Below, one piece after another: positions 24,438-35,229 of a stretch of DNA of 64,000 nucleotides. Numbering within the stretch: the first letter of the stretch is position 1; each line of letters starts with the position of its first letter. Below the pieces are notes generated by a model. The model was not told where the DNA came from. It saw only the letters and a list, made by a program, of their open reading frames with translations, and did no database searches. The position numbers and the translations under genes are program-made. Source of the DNA: Calliphora vicina (lineage: Eukaryota > Arthropoda > Insecta > Diptera > Calliphoridae); assembly GCF_958450345.1 (NCBI RefSeq), contig NC_088780.1, forward strand, positions 33,875,667 to 33,939,666, written 5' to 3'.

Positions 24438-25316
24438 TATTATATAAATTTTCAAATCTTATTAGATTTTATTAATTTTAATAAGGGTGGGTGATTAATA
24501 AAATAATCAAACATTCTGAGTAATCAATTAATTTGATTTTTGATTATTCAAATTTGAACATTTTTGTTCAGAAAAATTAAAAGATTAAAAAAAAATAAAA
24601 CAAAAGTTACACAAAATTCAAATAACTTATTTGAAATTATTCAAATTAATAAATAATCAATTATTCTTTGCTTTGAATAGTCAAAATCAAAATTATTCAA
24701 TTAATTATGGCTATTTATGATCAAAGTGTTTGATTAATCGAATATTGGACTAATCAGGGTGTTAAATTAATCGCACGTTCCTTATTTTAATGGTTACTCA
24801 AGTTTAAATAAAAAAAAATTATCAATATTTTTACAAATTATAGATAGAAAATGCTTTTAAAGACCAAAAATAGATCTTTGTTTTAAGATATTTACTAAAA
24901 ACTCTGGTAAAAATTTGTTAAACTGTCATAAAAACTAAACCAAAAGCCAAAGCATTGGCTTTCCATATTTCAAAGAGGTTGGGTTGAATCTGGGTTTGTG
25001 CCCAGGATTTTCACAATTGATATTTCAGATTTTTATGACAATAAAAAAGCTGTAATAAAACTGTTTCTAATGAAAATTTAGTTTACAAAATGTTTTCAGG
25101 TTTCTAATCAGTTTGTCATTACGCTCATAATAGGGAGGAGACAAGATATACTCAAATCTTTAGATAGTTGTAAAAATTCTAGGATATAATATAGATTTTA
25201 ACATAATCTTAATAAAACTCAGATAAACACTGCATTACAGGACTTAAACTTAACAAAGTTTTAACCATAGTTAAGATTTAATCGTAGATCAAATATATTT
25301 TTCATAAACTCTCTCG

Positions 25317-25423
25317 TTCTGACACAAGCATTATAGACAACAACCTTAAAATATACTGTTATAAATACAAAGTGCTGCCAAGTTGTTAGAACATATATAA
25401 TTCCTTAGCATACTTTTAGGCGA
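25317..25423. repeat. dispersed repeat copy 2
   Basis: Same-strand partner of 24352-24437: TTCTGACACAAGCA, TACAAAGTGCTGCCAAGTTG and TTAGCATACTTTTAGGCGA. It lies directly before the foldback at 25437, so both may belong to one element. Confidence 0.6.
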
Positions 25424-25436
25424 CTTTTGACAAAGC

Positions 25437-25591
25437 AACTTAAGTGAAATTTTCCAATTTTTCAAAAGAGTGTAAAAGCTGTTGTATTGATCGACAATTA
25501 TTTGTATTATTTGTCCTTATAGAATTTCGAAAGCTTTGTAATCCAACAGCTTTTACACTCTCCTGAAACATTTGAAAATTCCACTTAAGTT
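25437..25591. mobile_element. foldback/MITE-like element with 48-nt inverted arms
   Basis: 25437-25484 and 25544-25591 are reverse complements over 48 nt with only a few differences; AACTTAAGTG and AGAGTGTAAAAGCTGTTG are shared exactly. A 59-nt spacer separates them. No coding capacity. Confidence 0.8.
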
Positions 25592-25999
25592 GTTTTGTTT
25601 TTAAATCATATTAGAGTTTATTAAGTTTGTCTGTGGTTTAGGCAACTGAATAAATATCATGAATTTATATCGAAAAATAAAAAAATTTCTTGATTATTGT
25701 GTTACAATTCAAATTTATTAATAATTTCAGTTCTTTTATGTTGTTGATTTTTTTTTAATTTCTCCTTTATTATTTATAAAATCATACATACAATTTATAC
25801 TCTTGGAATGTGGGAGGGTTAAGAGGGATCTGTTTGCCTTATTGTTTACTTTTAACAAAATTTTATGCATAAATTTATTAAAAACAAACAATAAGGCAAA
25901 CTTAAAGTTTTCAAACAAAAATCTTGGGGATTTTTTTTAACTAAAAATCAACAAGAAATTTTGTTTAAAACTTTTATAATTAATTTTTTACTAACAAAG

Positions 26000-27480
26000 C
26001 ACATCAAGCACATTCATTCTTAAGCATCGTAAATATGATTTTCCTTTATAACAAAAATTAGCAAAGGAAACAAATTTTTTTAAGAAAATACAAAAACGCA
26101 AATTTTGACCAAAAATCCCAGACATAAAAACCCAAACAATATGAAATTTCAAAAATGAAAGCATTTCGGAGTTTAGAAAAAGAAAATTTTTGAAAACGTT
26201 TTAAGTTTTATATTTTAGATGAAAAAAAAAACATAAGCTCAATATTAGTTAGACAAGGGTCAAACAAAAAAAAATTAAAATTAAATTTTGGCGACAAATT
26301 TTTTTTGTTAAAAAGAATTGGCTAAATTATATTATATAAAAAAATGAAGTAGATTAAGAACAAACCGCTTTTAAATTTTAAACTTTCAAAACATGTTTGG
26401 CTTTTAAAGAAACAAAATTTTTTACCTAAAAATTATAAACGAAAAAAAAAAATACAATAGTAAAATTTAGGCTTATACAACCAACATAAATTTAAGTTTT
26501 TAGTTTTTAACTAAAAACTTGAATTATGCAAAAAATTTCAAAACCTCAAAAACGGTGAGTTTCCTAATCTATTAAATGAACAAAATTATTAATGTAAAAC
26601 ACTAAAAAAAAAACAAAATTTAGAAATTTAGCAAGTAAGTTTTTCTATTATTTTTAATTATAATTTCTTTAAATTTTTATTTCATCTTAAACCGTTCTTG
26701 GAATATATAAACAAAAAAGAAGATACACAAAATTTTTTCAAAATTTATGTTAATTGTTAATGCCTTGTCAAAATTTTTTATATAGAAATTTTTTGTTAAA
26801 ACCAAAATTATACATATTATTTTTAAAACATACAAATGTAACTGAGTTTGTGATAACGAAAAAATTACTAAAAACAAAAATTAATTATTTAATGTTTTAA
26901 GTTGTCTTTGGTTTGTTTGAAATTAAATGAAATTGAAATTATTTATGATAAACGTTTTAAAGCTTTTGCTAAATTTTCGGCCTGTTTTAGTTAAAAGCGG
27001 CGTTTATACAAATTTTTATAAATCTTTTAAGTTTCTTTTTGTTTTATTATTAATGAAAAAAAAATAGTTAAATTAAAACATTTGTGCAAAACTTTTAGGC
27101 AATTTAAAAAGGCATATTAACAATAAACTCTATAATAAGGAAAACCCCCAAAAAAAAAATTACAAAACTTTTGGATTTAAATTAAAAAAACTAAAAAAAA
27201 AAACGTTTAGGCAAAATTTTTTTATAATTTAAGAATTAAAATTTTAAAAATTCAAAATTTAAGAAAAACTACATATTTAGTCAAGAAAAAAAACTATATT
27301 TTTAAATAATTTGCTTTTTTTTATTTATTTCTCTTTATGAATATTATAAGTTTAATTATTTTGTTTAATTTTTTTAAAAAATAAAAAAAATCGTTTGGTA
27401 TAACTATTTAGAATAAAAAAAATACACAATGTTGTAGTTATAATTTAAAATGCTGTAATATAACAGTTAAAATATTAAGC
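26000..27480 (+). other. A-rich block, no gene
   Basis: Long A runs broken by C or G, few T runs at first, no repeat or coding signal. The strand bias resembles the prospero UTRs. Confidence 0.5.
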
Positions 27481-27486
27481 TGGCAA

Positions 27487-27745
27487 CCTTGAGAGCTTTA
27501 TGAAAGCTTAGCTTAAAAGCTGCCACATTGTTCAACTTACGACAGTTTCCCCTTGTAAGCTTTAACTCATTTGAATAACTTCAAGTATTTAAATTCCATT
27601 TAAAAATTTGTTAAAAGCTTTTAAAGAAACCTTGAGAGCTTTATGAAAGCTTAGCTTAGAAGCTGCCAGATTGTTGAAGTTTAGACATTTTGCCTATTAA
27701 ACTTAGAATCAACCGAATAACTTGAAGTATTTGCATTTCAAACTT
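27487..27745. repeat. tandem duplication, 143-nt period
   Basis: CCTTGAGAGCTTTATGAAAG (27487) recurs at 27630, followed in both by CTTAGCTTA(A/G)AAGCTGCCA(C/G)ATTGTT, and later by GAATAACTT(C/G)AAGTATTT. The first 45 nt differ at only two or three positions. Confidence 0.85.
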
Positions 27746-27749
27746 AAAA

Positions 27750-27878
27750 CTGATTATATTTGAAAATAAGGAAAATAATTTTCAAATTTTTTAATGAAAA
27801 TCACTCAGTTTTTAAATAAAATTTAAGTGTTTTTCGAAAAAAAATTTTTAAAATTGTTTTCTTTTCATATTTCTCTTT
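27750..27878. repeat. hairpin-family copy (degenerate)
   Basis: It shares ATGAAAATCACTCAGTTTTT and the AAGTGTTTTTCG arm with the palindromes at 31401-31534 and elsewhere. The outer GATTCAGAAAC ends are mostly lost here. Confidence 0.5.
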
Positions 27879-27922
27879 CAACGTCTAAAATATTCAATAT
27901 TTACAATTGTATTTCAGAAGTT

Positions 27923-28048
27923 TCTAAAATACAATTGGAAAATTCTGAAATACAAAGGGAAAATTCTCAAATATTATTAGAATATTCTGAAATTCAATTA
28001 GAAAATTCAGAAATTCAATTAAAAAATTCTGAAATAAAAGTGGAAAAA
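27923..28048 (+). repeat. six-unit 21-nt minisatellite
   Basis: Six consecutive 21-nt units of the type TCTGAAATTCAATTAGAAAA(T) stay in register and read as the heptad SEIQLEN repeated in one frame. The open frame has no ATG start at its beginning (it opens at GTG), so I do not call a gene. Confidence 0.8.
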
Positions 28049-28099
28049 TATATTCAAAGCTTAAAAGAACTTTCAAACTTAATATCAAATTTAAAGTTT

Positions 28100-31095
28100 A
28101 AAACATAAATATAAATAATATCCAAAATCAAACGAAAAACTTGGAAAATAAATTTTTCAAAATTTGAGGAAATTTTTTCATTCTAACAAAACGTTTGATT
28201 TTATGACAATTAACTTTTATTAAGTTATTGGCTCTACATATTTTCAAGGCATTGGAAAGAGTCTGACTAGGTTCCCTTGTATCTAAACTGATTGGTAGGA
28301 AAAATTTAAAATTTTTGTTCATATTTTTTTGCCATAGTTTTGAAAATTCTCTGAACAATTGCAAACTATTCTTATACAACATTGTGTATTAAAACCATGA
28401 AATAAACTCTGCAACCTTAAAACCACAAAAATATTACTGAGAAAACCTGGAATATTAAAAACCTCATGTGAAAAAATACAAAAAGTTTGAAACAAGTTTA
28501 AAAAATTTGCTTAAATTTTTTGAATTTTTTTTAACCTTAAATAACAGTACAAATCCTAACAAAGCTCACATATTTTTCTCTATATATACACTATTTAATA
28601 TATATAAAATCACTTAAAAAGAATTTATATAATATTAACACATTGATTACAAATTATAATTTCAATTTATTTTAATTTCTTTAAAATTAATTTAATTTTC
28701 AATTAAATTAAAAAAAAAAATACTGATCATACATTAAACTCCTTTAAATTTTAAGTCATAACATACAAATTAATTATACTTTCACAAACTCAATTGGAAA
28801 AACTTAACATTAAAAATATTTCGCAAAATAATTGGAAAAAAAACAATAAAAAACAAATTATAAAAAAAAACAAAAATGCTATTTTTATTAAAAAAAAAGA
28901 AAAAATTAAAAAGATTTAAGCTTTAAACCCTTTAAATCAGTTTAATTTTTTCCAACATTTGGCTTAATTATTATTATTTTTCAAAATTTAGCTGGCTTCC
29001 AAATTATATGTATATTATTTTACAAAAAAAAAATTAAACATCTCTGGCATCAACTTACAACATTTAACTCTATAAAAACACTAACTCATGATACACTAGT
29101 CTCATCACATCATCATCATCATCATTAAACATCCCTTAAATGATCTCTCTACACTGTAAGAAATAATCGGGTATTATGGCCGCATCGATCGTTATACAGA
29201 TCACAATTTTTTGGATTGATTTCTTTTTTCAAAATTCTTAACAGAAAAATTCACTCAAAAACCAAAACCATGTTCAATAAAATGACTATGACAAAATTGG
29301 TGAGTTTTTCTAAGATAACACGATTTCAACCAAAAAACCACAACTATAACCACAACTACAGCATGATCGACTTGAACTACAAGGGTAAAGTATTTTAAAA
29401 AATAATTTTCTCATAACCTTTTTTAAATAACTTATTATAATAAATATATAAACATAAATTTTGGCTTTAATCTATTGTAATTAAATCTTTGGATTCGCAA
29501 AATTAACGAATTTTAAGTTTTAAGCCATATAAAATAAGTTTTAGGTCTAAAATGGATAAAATCTAAAAGCAAAAATTCGAAATTTTCAACTAAGAGACAA
29601 AGACTAAACCAAACAAAGAGAGAAGGGCCGTAGCAGAGCAAAAGAGAGCAGCTGTAAGTTTAAAAAAAATACAATTCCAGCCTTGAGTCCAGTGTCAAGC
29701 AATTGATTTCAATAAATTCAAGTCACATATTTGAAAAATATTTAATTTTTTAAATATTTTTCATGTTTAAATCATAATTACATTTGCATTCCAGTCAAAT
29801 TTCTAGAGAATGTTAAAGTGATAGACTTTTTAGGTCTTTATTGGATTTAAGGTTTACTTTCAATACCAATACTTTTAAAATTATTGTATTAGTTTTGAAA
29901 ACAATGACACATTTCAAGATTTTTTTGTTTGAGTTTAAAAATTTAATAATAATTCTTAAAATAATTTCCATATTTCTTATCTGAGAGTGAATTCTATTAT
30001 TTCTAAATAAATTTTGAATGAAAATATTTCTTTCATATATGCCTTTTAGCAATAATAAGCTTTTTGTATTAATTTGTTCCAGGAATTAAAGGTTTTCCAT
30101 TTAAAAACTTTTAAATAATTAAATAAGAATCTAAAACTTTGAGAATTGTTTTTAATTTGGAAATAAATTGAAATATTCATAGCTAATTTCTAAAGTCACC
30201 ATTAGACGATAAAACATAGCTGACGTTATGCTTGAAAAAAAATGATATGTTTTATCTGGTTTATAGTCAAACCTGGTAAAATGTCGAGCATTTTCCAATG
30301 CTCTTAACTTTTTGAATATTAAATAAGGTTTTCAATTAAACTTAAAACATCAATTCAATTTAATTGTCAAGCGAATTATTAAAAATCAATATTTTTGAAC
30401 AAAATAACTTGCGAAAAAATTTCAATATAAAAATTCAGAATAAGTCTTATTTTTGATCATAAATGTCATACTTTGAGAATTTTTTTGCTTTAAAAAATAT
30501 TAATATTTCATTTTCAAAGAGCTATTTCCAAGGCGTATTAATAAGGTGAGCGCATTAAATCAGCTGATTCTTAATACGTTGTGGTTTAATCTGTCAAACT
30601 TTATTTGTTTTCATCAAGGCGTATTTAACAAGGTCAAGGAAGAATACAGGCGAATTCACTAATTTTTTTATTTATTTTATATATGGAGTTTGGCACCGAT
30701 GACACCTTGATTTAAATTTGTTATTAAAAATAACAATATTTTAATTCGCTTTAATTTTGACAGTTCTTCTAAATTTGAACAAAAACAAAATGCCTGTTGG
30801 TTTTGCATAGGTGTATTACCTTGGCTATTTCAAAATGAAATTTAAAGGAAATAAATAATAATGAATATTTCAGCATTTCAGCAAACCTTCTAAATACATA
30901 TAAACTTTCGTTAATCATTATGAGAATTCACAAAATATTTCTTTTATCGTTGGTGGACAGCACCAATTTTAGTCATCCTTAACAAGCTGTAACCGCCTTC
31001 GTATTATGGATTTTATCAGAACCATGTGAATATGTTTGCTTTAAAAGATACAAGTATTTTGGTTTGATATAATATTTTCAAAATGTAATTTTATG
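28100..31095. other. A/T-rich non-genic stretch
   Basis: No coding region or strong repeat. Two same-strand copies of AAGGCGTATT(A/T)AA begin near 30531 and 30619, and a CAT/ATC run lies near 29105. Short open frames at 28128-28382 and 29216-29398 have no recognisable product. Confidence 0.4.
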
Positions 31096-31101
31096 AAAAT
31101 A

Positions 31102-31379
31102 AAGGTATTTATAGACGGCAATACTGAGTATTAATATTTGTCAAAAACTCAAGTATCATAATACAATTTCATCGTCTAAACAAAATTTGTATTAGATTTT
31201 CAAAAAATACAAATGATTTTTTTGATTTACGGTCGGTATTGAAAATTTGTTTAAAACAATTCAAAAACTTTTTATTTTCATATGTATCGGGTATGTATTT
31301 ATAAAAACAAATAAGGCAAACAAAAATGTTTTAAATTTGAAAAGTGTTAATACTCAGTATTGCCGTCTATAAATACCTT
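31102..31379. mobile_element. MITE with perfect 33-bp terminal inverted repeats
   Basis: 31102-31134 and 31347-31379 are exact reverse complements over 33 nt (ends AAGGTATTTATAGACGGCAA and its complement). The pentamer AAATA flanks both ends (31097-31101 and 31380-31384), a candidate target-site duplication. The 278-bp element has no coding capacity. Perfect arms imply recent insertion relative to its decayed neighbours. Confidence 0.85.
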
Positions 31380-31400
31380 AAATAATTAACTGTTTTAGAC

Positions 31401-31534
31401 CTGATTCAGAAACATGACAGGAAAACAATTTTCAATTTTTTGTATGAAAATCACTCAGTTTTTAAATAATTTTTGAGAGTTTTTCATAAAAAATATTGAA
31501 AACTTTTTTCCTTTCGTGTTTCTGAATCAAGCCC
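31401..31534. repeat. 134-nt near-perfect palindrome (hairpin family, best copy)
   Basis: It begins CTGATTCAGAAACATGACAG and ends with the matching CGTGTTTCTGAATCAA. The arms pair nearly throughout, through ATGAAAATCACTCAG-like inner segments. Related copies lie at 27750, 33299, 34206, 34338, 34843 and 44327. Confidence 0.85.
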
Positions 31535-31884
31535 TTAAAATAATAATGAATTATTTCACAGAATTATTTCAAAATATTTTACAGTTTCTCGTATTTTGGT
31601 CGAATTTTATGAATGTTTTGAAATAAATGTTTCTGATTTGCTTTTAAAATATTTTTCATACGATATTAAATTTTGTATAGAAATTATGATCCTGGAAACG
31701 CCTAAAAATATATTTTTTTAAATGATCTTACAAATAATAACAAAAGTTTATTTCAAATGTTCAATATGAAATTTCTTTAAATTTTAAATAAAACAAAAAA
31801 TAGAATTATATTTTTTTTATGGATAAATTTTGTTAAGTTTGTTTAAGAATATTTCAATTTACTCTTCTTTAAATTGATATATAT

Positions 31885-32071
31885 ATTTACCAGATTTATG
31901 TCCGTAATTTCAACAGATACTTATGTAATAAAACTATTCGGTAATTTTTACCGTAGATATTGATTTGAAATTAATGTCAAGTTACGAGTACCTTTTAGGT
32001 AAATTTATCCACTGGATATTTTACACCGTAGATATTCATTTGTTTAAATTATGGACATAAATCCGTTAAAT
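31885..32071. mobile_element. MITE-like element with 26-bp inverted termini
   Basis: 31885-31910 and 32046-32071 are reverse complements with three mismatches (shared GATTTATGTCC and AATTT). The interior has a direct repeat ACCGTAGATATT(G/C)ATTT (about 31960 and 32027) and no coding capacity. Confidence 0.7.
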
Positions 32072-32289
32072 AAATAAAAATTTAAAGAAAAGTAAATAAA
32101 AATATTTTCTAAAAAAAATTAACAATTTTTTTCCTAACAAATTCTAATTCAATTGCTTTTTATACCCTTCATCATGCAAGGTTATATATAAGTTTGTCAT
32201 TCCGTCTGCATGTTGAAATCAACTTTCCGTATATAACGACATAGTAAGTCAGACCTACACAAAAGAATTTATTTTAATAAAAATTGTTT

Positions 32290-32620
32290 TTATTCGAAAG
32301 ATCATTAACATTTGGAAATGATTTCGGGCATATGGCCACGTACAATTTTTGGTCACATTTTCCAACATTGCTAGCCGTATGTAACGAATAACACGAACAA
32401 TGTTGGTCTCCAAGGACTGTTCTTGCTCACATTCGTTTACACATTCTTTCGACGTGTTGGTGTTATTGCATCATCATTATGAAATCTATCTACAGTTTGA
32501 CGGATGACTTGCTCAGATGGACGATTTTGTGCGCTATAAAAATCACGAAGTCATCTATCTGATCTTCGATAACTGATTTTCAAAATAAATTTGAATAATG
32601 TGTTGTGTTGTTCAAGCCTC
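32290..32620 (-). pseudogene. internally deleted Tc1/mariner-type transposase remnant
   Basis: On the minus strand, a helix-turn-helix-like segment NRPSEQVIRQTVDRF, then TPTRRKNV and a stop, is followed after a short gap by RLAMLENVTKN and ARNHFQM-like residues. Those resemble the extreme C-terminus of the same class of transposase. The catalytic core between them is missing, so this is a non-autonomous, dead copy. The assignment is from recalled arthropod transposases. TTTTTATACCCTTCATCATG near 32157 may be an element end. Confidence 0.6.
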
Positions 32621-33298
32621 AATCTATTCATGATGATTTGCACAGAGTATACTTCACATAAATGTAAAGATGTGAGCGCAGTATGACTGTTCGTTTGAGA
32701 GTTAACCCCTTCTCAAGTTCTATCGGCCTTAAAAAACATACTTTATTAATTTACATTAATGATAAAAAATTTAAGTAATTCAAACATTTCGAATGAATTT
32801 CATTGTGATTTAATTTTCAAAATTACATTATGAATTTATTCCTATTTCCATTTGATTGAAGCCTAAGAATTAGTTTTTTGCTGAATTGTTTTTATGGAAT
32901 GAAATTCTAAATTCAGAGTATATTATATGCATTTTCTAAAAGCAAACAATATCAAATAATATAATAATGACCTTATATTGTAATATTTAAAGGAAAACAA
33001 AACATTAATACTGAAATGGTCACATTTTTTCTGAAATATTTGTTTTAATTAAATCATTTACAAGATGATAATTAATTTCATAATAATTTCACCAAAAACA
33101 ATTAAATATTTTAAAATGTATTAAAAACAATATAATACAAAAATATCATTTCTATCAAATATTTTGTGCAGTGTAATAAGCCAAAGCTTTATTTCTCTTA
33201 GTACCATTATGCTTTAAACAAAAGCTGCCACAGGTGCTACCAGATAGATGAAAAAAGTTTTTATGGGAATTTTGAACTTCTTTGATTTCCATAAGGGT

Positions 33299-33420
33299 CT
33301 GATTCAGAAATTTGGATGAGAAATTTATTTTAAAAATCTGTATTAAAACTACATTTTTATATTTTTTCAGCGTTTTTCATAAAAAATTTGAAAAACATAC
33401 CTCCATATTTCTGATTCAGG
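33299..33420. repeat. hairpin-family copy
   Basis: It begins CTGATTCAGAAA and ends ATTTCTGATTCAGG, with a related interior (CGTTTTTCATAAAAAATTTG). Confidence 0.7.
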
Positions 33421-33639
33421 CCTCAAGCATTTCATTTAATTTTAAATACAATTTTTAAAAAACTTGAGATTTTCTTAAGCAAACAAATGTCATAACATAA
33501 TAATGAAAATTACCAAAAAAAAGTACATAGATACTTTTTAAATACTTGAAGTTTTCAATCTTCAAGCACGAAAGCTTGCAAGACTTGTTGAAATTAAAAA
33601 TTACCACGAAAGGAAACATTTTCAATTTAAGAAATGTTT

Positions 33640-33850
33640 TTTTCATAATTATTTATTTCAATAAAATGAAGGAAATTATTTTCCAAAAATTTCCGTATTT
33701 TTTTTTGGAAAAGTTAGAATTTTAAAATTTAAAAAAAATTATGAAAATGTTTCAATGTTTATGTTTTCAAATTATGAAATGTTTTTCATAATTATTTATT
33801 TCAATAAAATGAAGGAAATTTTTTCAAAATTTAAGTATTTTTTTTTTAAA
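33640..33850. repeat. local duplication, about 144-nt period
   Basis: CATAATTATTTATTTCAATA followed by AAATGAAGGAAATT occurs at about 33645 and again at about 33789. Confidence 0.75.
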
Positions 33851-34205
33851 AAAAAGTTCTGAAAATGTTTCAATGTGGTGAAAATTTAACACCAAAAATC
33901 AAGAATTAACTCATGATGATTCTAAAAAATGGCCTGAACATTAATTTTTAAAAATGTTTATGAAAATTAAGTAAATTTTTCAAATTTCAGTTTTTTTTTT
34001 TGAAAAAAAAAACTTCCATAAAGTTAAAATTTTTAAATTTAATTAAATGATTTTTTATTTGCCATGATTCCACTAAGAAATGGAAATTTGTGCCAATTTT
34101 GTACAAAAAATTTATTATATCAAACTCCTCTAAAATCAAGGTGATGTACAATTTATGTTCTCAAATCAATATTGAAAATTTAACAACTCAAAATTAAACA
34201 TTAAT

Positions 34206-34330
34206 GATTCTGAAACAAGGACCGAACATTAATTTTTTAAATTTTTTTATGAAAATCAATAAATTTTTGAGATTTTTTCCTAGAAAATTTAAAAAAAATA
34301 ATTGTCCCTGCTGGTTTCGGAATCAGGACT
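34206..34330. repeat. hairpin-family copy
   Basis: GATTCTGAAACAAGGACC at the left and GGTTTCGGAATCAGGA at the right, with TTATGAAAATCAATAAATTT inside. Confidence 0.6.
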
Positions 34331-34337
34331 TTAGGGC

Positions 34338-34452
34338 ATGATTCAGAAACGCGAAAGGAAAAAGAATTTTAAATTTTTTTATGAAAATTACTCAGTTTAA
34401 GTGTTTTTCATACTAAAATTGTTTTCATTGTTTTTCATGTTTCTGAATCAGG
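34338..34452. repeat. hairpin-family copy
   Basis: ATGATTCAGAAACGCGAAAG at the left and CATGTTTCTGAATCAGG at the right. It lies inside duplication copy 1. Confidence 0.75.
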
Positions 34453-34842
34453 TATTCAGTTTCAGTTTCTTCAAATTTAAGAACAAAGTCATAAATAAAT
34501 ACAAAAAGTTTTACAGCAAAAAGGTATGAAAACTGAAAAATATTAAAAATTATTAGAAACTAATTTCCAAATACATAAAGTTAAGCATCCAATCTTAAGG
34601 TATAATTCAGTAAAACTTAGATAAAGTTGGTCTAGGAAGTTAATATGAAAATCATTTAAAAAAATAGTTGAAATAAACATTTTATTAAAAAAAATTCTTA
34701 AGTTTTACTAAATCCAGGTCTTACCCTCACTCAGATACAGATTAAACTGTTGGGAAGAGAAAATATATTGAATTATGAAGACTTTTATATCTTTAAAAAA
34801 AAATAATTGTCCCTGCTGGTTTCGGAATCAGGACTTTAGGAC

Positions 34843-34962
34843 ATAATTCAGCAACGCGAAAGGAAAAAGAACTTTAAAATTTATGAAAATTACTCAGTTT
34901 TTTAATAACGTTTGAGTGTTTTTCATACTAAAATTGTTTTCATTTCATGTTTCTAAATCAGG
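34843..34962. repeat. hairpin-family copy
   Basis: Paralogue of 34338-34452 in duplication copy 2: ATAATTCAGCAACGCGAAAG at the left and CATGTTTCTAAATCAGG at the right. Confidence 0.75.
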
Positions 34963-35229
34963 TTCTTAGTTTCAGTTTCTTCAAAATTTAAGAACAAAGT
35001 CATAAATAAATACAAAAAGTTTAACAGCAAAAAGGTATGAAAACTGAAAAATATTGAAAATTATTAAAAACTTACTTGCTTCGGAAATTTATATGAAAAT
35101 CATTCAAAATATGGATAAACTACAAATATTATAGAAAAAATTGTCTTAAATTTTATTAAATTCAGATCTTACTCTCACTCAGATACAGATTAAACTGTTG
35201 GGAAGAGAAAATATATAGAATTTTTAAGA

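Larger units (their letters stand above)
22241..26000. other. mixed-composition intergenic or UTR island rich in degenerate repeats
   Basis: No gene seen. It contains palindromes (22481-22650), two diverged local duplications (23.43-23.56 and 23.70-23.90 kb), an AATAATC/GATTAATC-rich stretch (24484-24790), a dispersed repeat pair (24352 and 25317) and a foldback (25437-25591). The higher G+C and lack of strand bias set it apart from both neighbours and suggest transposon-derived material. Confidence 0.5.
34301..35222. repeat. segmental tandem duplication (about 505-nt offset)
   Basis: Copy 1 (34301-34774) and copy 2 (34806-35222) both start ATTGTCCCTGCTGGTTTCGG and both end AACTGTTGGGAAGAGAAAAT plus ATATA. 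Each contains a hairpin-family copy (34338-34452; 34843-34962). Copy 2 has lost about 57 nt. Confidence 0.85.

Noticed and set aside
27827..28108. 93-residue frame with heptad repeats as a small gene
   Set aside because: It begins at GTG without a suitable ATG, and its repeat is fully explained by a 21-nt minisatellite. Kept only as a repeat and a low-interest finding.
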